A stretch of DNA of 64,000 nt from Trichostrongylus colubriformis (lineage: Eukaryota > Nematoda > Chromadorea > Rhabditida > Trichostrongylidae). Position numbers and translations under genes: made by a program. The notes beneath the pieces were generated by a model that did no database searches, was not told where the DNA came from, and worked only from the letters and a program-made list of their open reading frames with translations. Location of the stretch: positions 28,473,274-28,537,273 of the forward strand of contig OZ022257.1 in the NCBI GenBank assembly GCA_963978905.1. Direction: 5' to 3'. Below, in pieces: positions 50,001 through 59,000 of the stretch (the stretch's first letter is position 1; every line of letters starts with the position of its first letter).

Positions 50001-53000
50001 TAGAGTACCTAGCTACATTCATAAACGATGGATGTTATGAAAGAAAATGGGGTACTTATTTTCATGTGATTGGATGGTTCCCCTTATCTATCCAGTGTCA
50101 GAATCCAACAATAGTACCACAGAAAATATGGCACAGGCTAGACTGGTTCTACTGTCTAAAAAATACGTACATGTATAGATCGCTGAACTGGATGGGAAGT
50201 ACCACTAATACGAATGGACGGCTAACGCCCGATTTACAACAAGAAATCTCAAGCCCACTCAAAACCCTCCACTTCTGAGAGCATTCACTAGATTTGGCGA
50301 CGAAGGCGTGGTCTGGCGTTCATTGAATTCAAAATAGATGAACAGTTCAGTGATCAAAGTGTTCACATGGAAGAACCGCAGCGAAATTGTATAGTCTACT
50401 TCATATTATGAATCAAAAGGATGGCTGCCTCCATTTGCTAGGGTTCAACGAGTTTGACTTCGTGCTGCATCGAATGAGGAAAAACCACGAGGAAGGTGTG
50501 TCAAACTAGATATTCGGCACTGAGAAGTGCCCTAGAGGAAAGCGCTACGCATTCTCCTAACATACATTTGAAACAACGGTGGCAGTATATGCTTCTTCAC
50601 CTCAAGTATGACTTGCGGGGCATCAGTAAGCCTTTTCTTCACAAGCTGGTTTCATAAAATTAATGCGAAAAGATGGATTCCTGCACCTGGTCGGACATGT
50701 GGGCTTTGACCCCAAGCCGCGCACAAGGAGATGTGCTTGTCACCCCTATGCAACTTTCCCTGCTACTATTCCGTTATAACAGTTCCCCAAATTTTGCACA
50801 GGACAACATGAAATAAGGTCGTTTTTTTACTCGAAAGTTTTTTTTTTGTGAGAGTAGATAAGCGAATACAACTAGTGAGAGGGTCAAATGCCAGTGAACG
50901 GAATGTGAAGTCGAAAAAGTTGCAGAATACATGTAAGCAGGGTGGCTGGTAACGATTTTATTCGCTATTTCGGGAATAGTGATCCCCAGGTGCGAGGTAC
51001 AGCACGGCAGCGCACAACATTAGTGTCACAACCACTGCTTGTAGTCATCCAGAACCTGACTAAAAGAGATATAGATATGAGAAAAGAAATACATGTCCGC
51101 AGGAAATACGGAGGCATGGCATATCAAAAATTCCGAAATTAATCCTATCGAGAAAATATCCAACAGCTCTACAGGCACTGAGAACGAAGTCGGCAAAAAC
51201 CGCCCATGTGTGTGAGTCACACACACCAACTCAGCTTGATGGTGTCATTGTTCAGGAACATTAATATGAACGCTCCGCTTCCTCTGCAGTCGATCTCCAA
51301 GAGAAGAAGAACACTGCTAACAGGTTCCTCGCCTACACTGGTTTCTAGAATGTTGAACGGTAGTTTTGCTACACTCCCCATTACATATCGACGTTGGTGT
51401 GGATAAATATATCCTGAGTATGACGATGCATGTACTCTGAACAATAGAAAGGAATGTTCCTGGTACATGAATCGTTCCTTGACGATTTTCAATCTAGAAA
51501 TGAAAGAGGGAACTGGCAGATTTTATCTCTTTCCCATCTCTTCACACCTCCCCATTAGAAACCACGCACTAATAGAATTCCGGGAGAATTCTAGCCACGA
51601 AGTGAAAAACGATGAGAACCAGCAATATGGATGCATTACTGGAAAATCTCAGATTGACTCATTTATCAATGTGACAAGCCTTATTCAATGACTGGTAATT
51701 CATTAAACGAGTTTGTCCAAATAACAACAAATGCTATAGAAGCTCAAATCTGTCAAAAAAGTGTCAGACCCAACCGAGGTGAGGTTCGCAACTGGATCCT
51801 CTGGCATTCGTGCAGAAAGAGACTGTCGGAACCGTAGCGTGTTGTGGATATCCTGACCACTACACCGACAATGAGGTCAAGAGTGCTTACACACGAAGGG
51901 TCAAAGCCGCCGTACGAGACCTATTTGGGGACTGAGAGTAAATGAACGAACAAATAGCGACAGTCGATACGTTTCAGTTGGAGCTCTTTATAGCTTTTAA
52001 TGTCACACTTGAGAACGTGGCATCTTCCCTTATAGCACAGCAGCTTCATGAGCTCCACTTTTGTGAACTCCACTGAAAGCACCATAGACTTTGGAGCATG
52101 CACAGGACCCACAATAAGACCTGTGACCGAGAATATATAATAAATGATGCTTGAATTCCGCGTTACATACAGTAGCGCTCAAAAGTCTTCGGTCAAATGG
52201 TTTTTTACTTGGGTTTTTCACTTGTAACTTTTTTACGACTGGACCGATCTGAGGGAGATTTTAGTATGTTGTACTTGGAGACCCTGCATACTGAATGTAC
52301 TATTTTGGCGCTCAACGCGTAAGTTACGAGGTTAAATGCAATTTTTTGTTTTTAGGGTGCCATCCCTATGCCGTCCCGCTGTGCCGCTGTCACCAAAGTC
52401 GTGGTCTTCCTACAAAATATTAATGTTCTCTGAGGCTTGCTCATTTTGTTTTTGTGAGAAAGCCATTGTCCTTGACTAAGCCTTTTTCTTTTTTCGGCGG
52501 TCTTGTAGTAAATTCTAGTAAAAAACTATGGAGAGTAAGCGGCACTCAAGTAAAAGAAAATGTTGACAATAGGTTCAGGCACCACGTATCAAAATTTTGT
52601 CAAATTTGGTCTAGTAGAAGAAAAGTTATGACAAAAAAGTGTTTGGCCGAAGACTTTTGAGCGCTACTGTATATTTAAAGTAGTCGCTTGCCTCCCGAAT
52701 GATGGAAGCTCTAGAATGAATTTACAACGTTCAGGAAATTTTTCGAGTTTACAAGCATACAGCAGGCTGTCTACGATGATCTAGGAACATTTTCAGCGCA
52801 GCAAGTATAAGCCGTAGCAGTCCACAAACACCTGCCATCACGATGCAGGTGAAAAGACACTCAAGTCAAAAAGACGTGAGGACTCCGTGGGTGCGAAGTG
52901 GCACAAGTGATCATCAAGAAAACTCGGAGATATTCCCATATGCATGAGGTACGTCGCCAGTTAGTCGGTGCCGCTGAAATCCAGTTAGACGGCACCCGTT

Positions 53001-56000
53001 TGTTCACATTTCTGGGTGGCACGGAACCACTAAAGAGTGTATTCACGGCACGCGATCATTCTTTGCAGCGGATTCCTTGGCGAAGCGTTGGGTAAACTGG
53101 TTGAGCTGCGCCGCCGAAAATGGAATACAAGTTCTAATGGAAAGAGGAATGGAGAGCTACAAATAGAAAATAAATAATCGGTAGTTCACTCTGAAGTTGA
53201 TAGAAATTCCAAAATTTCCGACAACTTTTCACTTAATTTTCTGACCCTCGAAAGCTCCATACATATTGGATTGACTCTCTGATCTCTGACCATGACAAAT
53301 TGCGATCGCTTCCTCGTCGAAAGACAAGATGAGACGACTAATCCGCTAGATAACACCATCTGTACATAGTAGCCGCCGCGGATCAAAGAAAGCCGAGTAC
53401 CAGAGCACATAATGGTAGGGTTGGATGCTATTTGATGGACTAATTGACCAGCAATTGACAAGCAATTGAAACATTATGGTCTAAATTTCCTTTTACTGCA
53501 AAAACCGAGGAAGTGTGACCATAGACGGAATAACTGGACCATTTACTAAGGCTGGAGAAGATTTGTTTCTTTGTAGTATAAATTACCTCATGAACAGGCG
53601 CTTTTTGGCCATAATCCTGTCGATATAAGACATCCTGGTCTCTGACTTAGAAGGAATTGCCTTGCAATAAAGTTCAGGTGTAAAGCATGAAATGTGGCAA
53701 GCTTAGCAGTTGTGAGCGGTGAAGGGAATGGTGTTAGAGGCCATATTGGCCGCTTCACCACTCCACACAACACAACACAAAGCCACCGCCCTCACAACAA
53801 TGCTTGTGCCTAGGAAACACCCGCGTAACCTATAATTAAGCGGGAAAAGAGGGCAAGTGTTGGCAATTTACTCAATGAACCTACAATTAATAGTGCCTGA
53901 GTATATAACTTCTAACGGCGAAATTAACTTTATTTTTCTTTGTTTGAAACTCTTTGTTCCGATTCATCCTTCCGTTGAATATTCGAAAGCCAGTAATATT
54001 AGAAAAATCGTATTCGAAAACTTGTTCCCGAGTGCTAGAGATTCAAAAAGGAACATTCCTCTTCGGATTTTCTGACCCCATATCCATGCATTTTAGTCAT
54101 CTCAAACCTAGAGGACCTGGAGAGGGCGGCTCTGATAGATTATTCATGTGCCCAATGAAAAGGTATCTGCCATCCATATGCAGAGCAAATAAGATCATCC
54201 TGTGGCTTCAATTTCATTGCTAGTCTACACTTAAGCGTTCTGATGGCTCCTACGAGCGTGAATAAGTCTAACAGAAGTATCCGTATCAGGGAGGATGACG
54301 CGAAGGCTGCCACTGAATTCTCGGAGCCCTTTAGCGTACCATATATTGGGCAACCAAAAAAGTTCGTGCGGTTTTTCCTAATTGATATTTCTATGCAATG
54401 TATCGCTGGACTTCGCTGAAACTTTACCCAGGGGTTATCTGGGGTGCTGATCACGAATATGACATCGTTTTTCATGCTGGCGCCAATTTGGTGCAATTGC
54501 ACCAAATTATGTAACAACTGGTTTTCACTAAAATCGCTGACACTTTGCCCAGGGGGTCACTTGGGAAAACGAATGTCATATTCGTGATCAGCACCCCAAA
54601 TAACCCTCTTGGGCAAAGTTTCAGCGATTTTCAGCGATACATTACACAGAAATATCAATCAGAAAGAACCGCACGAACTTTTTTGGTTGCCTAGTACATT
54701 GGAGTGGCTCTCTAAACTTCAAACTGGAAGGCGCTAGGAATGTGTACTGTGTCGGATTACTAAAATCTCAATTACCGAAAACAGTATTTCACAGGAGGGT
54801 TCACGATGTCTAGCTCGAACTTATCTTATCTTTGTCATCATGGCGTCTACGTATTTCAAATAGTAAGAGATACTTCAATGAGTATGGCATTTACATATTT
54901 TTAAGGATAATAGTGAGAGGTACTTCAGTGAGTCCTGCGCTCTTTCAAAGCCAAATGCACATTGAAGAATTTCTGTCTGCTTGAAGATTGAGCCTTGTTC
55001 TTATAGCACTCAGCTGTCATCCATGAGCTGCCAGCTTTTGTTTGACACTTGCCTTTCATGTCGGCTAGTCAAAAGAGTCGCGCAGCAGATGTTAGCGCAC
55101 ACGACTTCACAGATTGCGTTTTTAGTTACGTCGTTTTTATAGACTTGCGACGGGCCAGCTGTCTGCCGTCAGAATTGGCAGGATACAAGGGCGGTGACGC
55201 CCGATCGTCACTTCATGTATGTCTGATTTCAATGATTTCAACGGAAAGAGCAAGACAAAAGGAGTCAGTCGTGGTGGATTTTGACGTTTTCAATTTGAAT
55301 TACATCAACACATTTTACGTCGATGAAGTGGAGAGTCCTAGCGGCATCTTACCACAATGACCTCCAAGATATGAGACCTGAGACCGGCACGCGCCCGGAA
55401 AATAGTTGGCACAGTGTCTTCCAAGGGGAATCACGAAGGAAGTTAGTAATATGCACTAATGATACATCCTCCGAAATTCTGTTTTCAAAATACTACAAAT
55501 CAACTGACAGAGGAAGAATACATACCCCCGTCTCCAACAGGACCGAGAAACCCTCAAAAGGAGTGACCTGTAGTCTGTTCGAGAGAGATTGTTCGCCATG
55601 CGGATGGGTGCCTTGCTGGAGCAAATAGTGAAGAAGGAGGCCAGAAATAAGATATGCAGAGTTGAATCAAATTTTTGAAAATTGTAAGGCGCTCTCAATG
55701 ATGGGAAAAATGAACCTGTTTTCCACACGATGGAGAACCCTTCAGGGAAGGGCAATATTGACGACTTTAGAAATATCGATGAAAATGCGATCATGGTGCA
55801 AACAAAGCTGAATATCCGCGTCTGAAGGCGCTATGTTCGCCGACTACCGCCTCCTTGTTAAGTTAAGGTTTCCAGGAATTCCAGGAATCGGATTCGCAGT
55901 CACTTTCTCATGAGCATCTCATGTCCGAGTAAACGCATTTCAGAAAACGCTAGCACCGGTGATCTTTGTAAAGCTACCAGCATGAACGGATACAGTGACT

Positions 56001-59000
56001 AATGGTCTTATTGTTGAAGCGGCATCGTCTCAGAAAAATAACCATGTCACCAAAGAACTCCCTGGCGGAAGTGACAGATGTCAATTATGTGGTGCAGCTG
56101 AAGAAGAGCAATGTCAATCCGGTCCCGTTACCGTATAATGTGAGTGATTCGTGTGAGAATTACTGTAACTAATCCGTTTGCATTTGTGGCATTTGTTTCG
56201 AAACGTTTACTCGGCTGAGAGTGTCATGTGGGGTTGATGGCGGTTGTGGTTAGTCATCGGGCGATAGATGCTATCAGAAGGACTTCCGATAAACGCCGTT
56301 CACTAAGCCACGATTCATAAGCAAATCGCGACGTTCGCGCATAAATTTGTCCTTTACTCGGGAGAGGGTTCTAGGCGAGGGAACTGCTGGGGGAGGAAGC
56401 AGCCAAACTAGACGCAGCAGCATAAGCCAACTAATGGGCTCTATGTTTTTGCATAATTTTCTGCTTGTCTAAAGGATAACTACAAAGGAGAGAAGGAGTC
56501 GGTGGGGCTTCTTACAATGTCAGTTTATTCTTCTATCAAGCACTTGATTCAAAAATGAATGCGTGAGCAAATCTGCAAAAACTGAAGGACGTTATGAGCG
56601 ATTGGTTGTAAGTTTGGAATGAAAGAATCGTGGAAAAGCTTGCTTGATGGGTGAGGAACTAAAAAAACACTTGACGAGTTCAAAGGGTAGCGAAAACGTG
56701 AGAGACTCACATGAAAGAGTGACCAAGGGTTGTGAGATCAATTGGAGCGGTTGCATGAATCAGTTTACAACTAATACGACGGAATTCATGCTCAATTCGT
56801 GATCGAAATCTGTTATCAGGTAATCGGTAGATCTTTTCAGTTGGAAAGCACAAAACTCAGCAAAGAATATGAGATGAGCTACTTAGCTCCTAGGAATACA
56901 TGGCGGCGCCACCGCGAAAGGTTTAGATCATGCGTGTAAAGCGCCCAGAGCGATCGGAAAACTCAAAAAAGCTACTACAAGGATGCTGAGTTATGGGCAA
57001 ACGCTTCGATGTCGGACGGGACTGGAACCCGCACTTCATCCTTTCCGGGGATATCTACTAATCCATTACACTACCGACACCTCTTTCATTTTAACTCAGC
57101 TTCTGATTGGTATATTTACCATAGCTTGTCAGCACTCACACGTATAACGTGTCGGTAGTGTATGGGATTAGCACATATCCCCGGAGAGGATAAAGTGCAG
57201 GTTCGAGTCCCGTCCGACACCGAAGCCTTCGCCCATAACTCAACATCCTTGTATGTAGTAACTTTCGCATCGGGGGCTGCGGCGATGATCAGCAGCTATA
57301 AATCAACATACTCAAAAAAGCGATTTTTGGGCATATATGAAAGCTCCAAGTGGAACAAAGTGGAAGACAGCCGACAAAAAAGCCTGGAGTGATTGACTAG
57401 AGCAGGAAATAATATAAGGTGAACGTTAATTTCAAATGTATCGTCAGGGTAGCTGAACGTCCTAGCGAGCATGTGCGCTGTATTCAGCGCAGGTAACTAC
57501 ATCCTCACTCAGCGTACCCTTCTCTTATTCAGCATATGTAGTACGTCCTCGCTTACCAATGAAAAGCAGAGCAAAGTCTCACCGTGCTGGATCAACAAAA
57601 GAATCAGCACACTGTAGCTGCCATGGCTTATAATTCTAGAAACAGACCTGTCATTGTACTCGAGATGACCACGTCGCATACTATCACGGTATTCTCTCAA
57701 TCGTGCTTGCATCTTTTCATAGATCGCTATGCCTCCTTCTGATACGTAACCAGAGGGCTCTGAAACATGAGAGGTTTATTGGTTGCTTGAGTTTCTTTTA
57801 GCTAACGTCTTCTTTGAGATAACAAATGACCTAAACGTATCGCTTATGTTACTGTTTTATTGGTTTTTACTTAGATTGTTATCACACTTTTAGGGGGATA
57901 GGAGCTCAAGCACGTGCCCGAGGCCTTGGTAACTTTGCAATCTTTTGAGGAGCGTTTGAATTGAGATTTTTAACAACGTATGAATGAACGTTTTCAAACA
58001 AAGGAGGACAAGCAAGTAAGGGCTGGGAAGAGAAATAGGGAAGACATGCATCCTCCAGAATATCCACATTGGGTTCCCATAGACAGACTCGTTGTGATTC
58101 AAGACGGCACATAATAAAATAGTAGCGATGTAAAGTATCACGTTTTGGCGCGTATCGTAATGCCATTTAGATGCATATCGCACTTAGTCATATAGATGAA
58201 CTCGATTGGCGATTCCGTCGCGTGGCAGCGGTACCTTTGATGTTTGGAAACGCAGAAATCAGGACGGTTAGTAGACTGTGTTGCCAATGCCAACGCTGCC
58301 GTGAGCCTTGTAAAAGAAAATAGCTGGCAGTGATAATTGACCTTTTAGGTCTAATGGTACAACTGAGGCTCTGATTCTTCATTATCCTTCGAGCAGATGG
58401 TTGCAAACTCGTAGGGTCTTGGCTTATATCGACCCATGAGGGAAAGTGTCGGGAAAACCAGCGACGTATCCGAGCTGCAGGAGTGAGTGGTTTTCCATAA
58501 TCAGAGCAAGGCCTAGTAGATATACTGACCAGGGAGTCGGTTTGGGAAACTACGCATCTGCTTTAGTGAACACAGATACCGCAAACCTCACCAAGCTCGT
58601 CCGCGATGGTATATGAAACTTTTTTTGGCGACGGTGAGATTAGAATAATAGCTTCCTGCCAGTTTTTGACGTCGGAGGAGCGTTTTATGCGAATCTTTAA
58701 ATTAGCTTCATCCCACGAAAGTAAAAATCTGTGATGAGCACATTGAGCAAAATGACTGCCACACTGGAAGGTACCGGTCCGTTGCTTACTTTTAGTTCAC
58801 AACATCTCGGGATCAACGGAGAATTGCCTCTTATTTCCTTGATTTGCACCTGAGAAGAGGCTATTCCCGCGTTTTTCGCAATTTCATCCTTCTTCCTTGC
58901 TATGGCACTATTTGGCGCGCTGACTATCATATCATATTTCATGGGTGGGGGTCGTTGGTCGAATTTTAGCGCGGCGCCCACGACGATCGGCGCGGCGAGT

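Larger units (their letters stand above)
56969..57263. mobile_element. foldback element with a tRNA-like sequence in each arm
   Basis: The left arm (56969-57080) and right arm (57149-57263) are inverted copies from ctactacaaggatg through gagttatgggc, gcttcg and a 72-73-nt tRNA-like unit, separated by a 68-bp spacer. Outside the tRNA-like units the arms share about 40 bp. No coding potential and no clear target duplication. It lies in the intron between exons 2 and 3, just left of exon 2. Confidence 0.8.
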
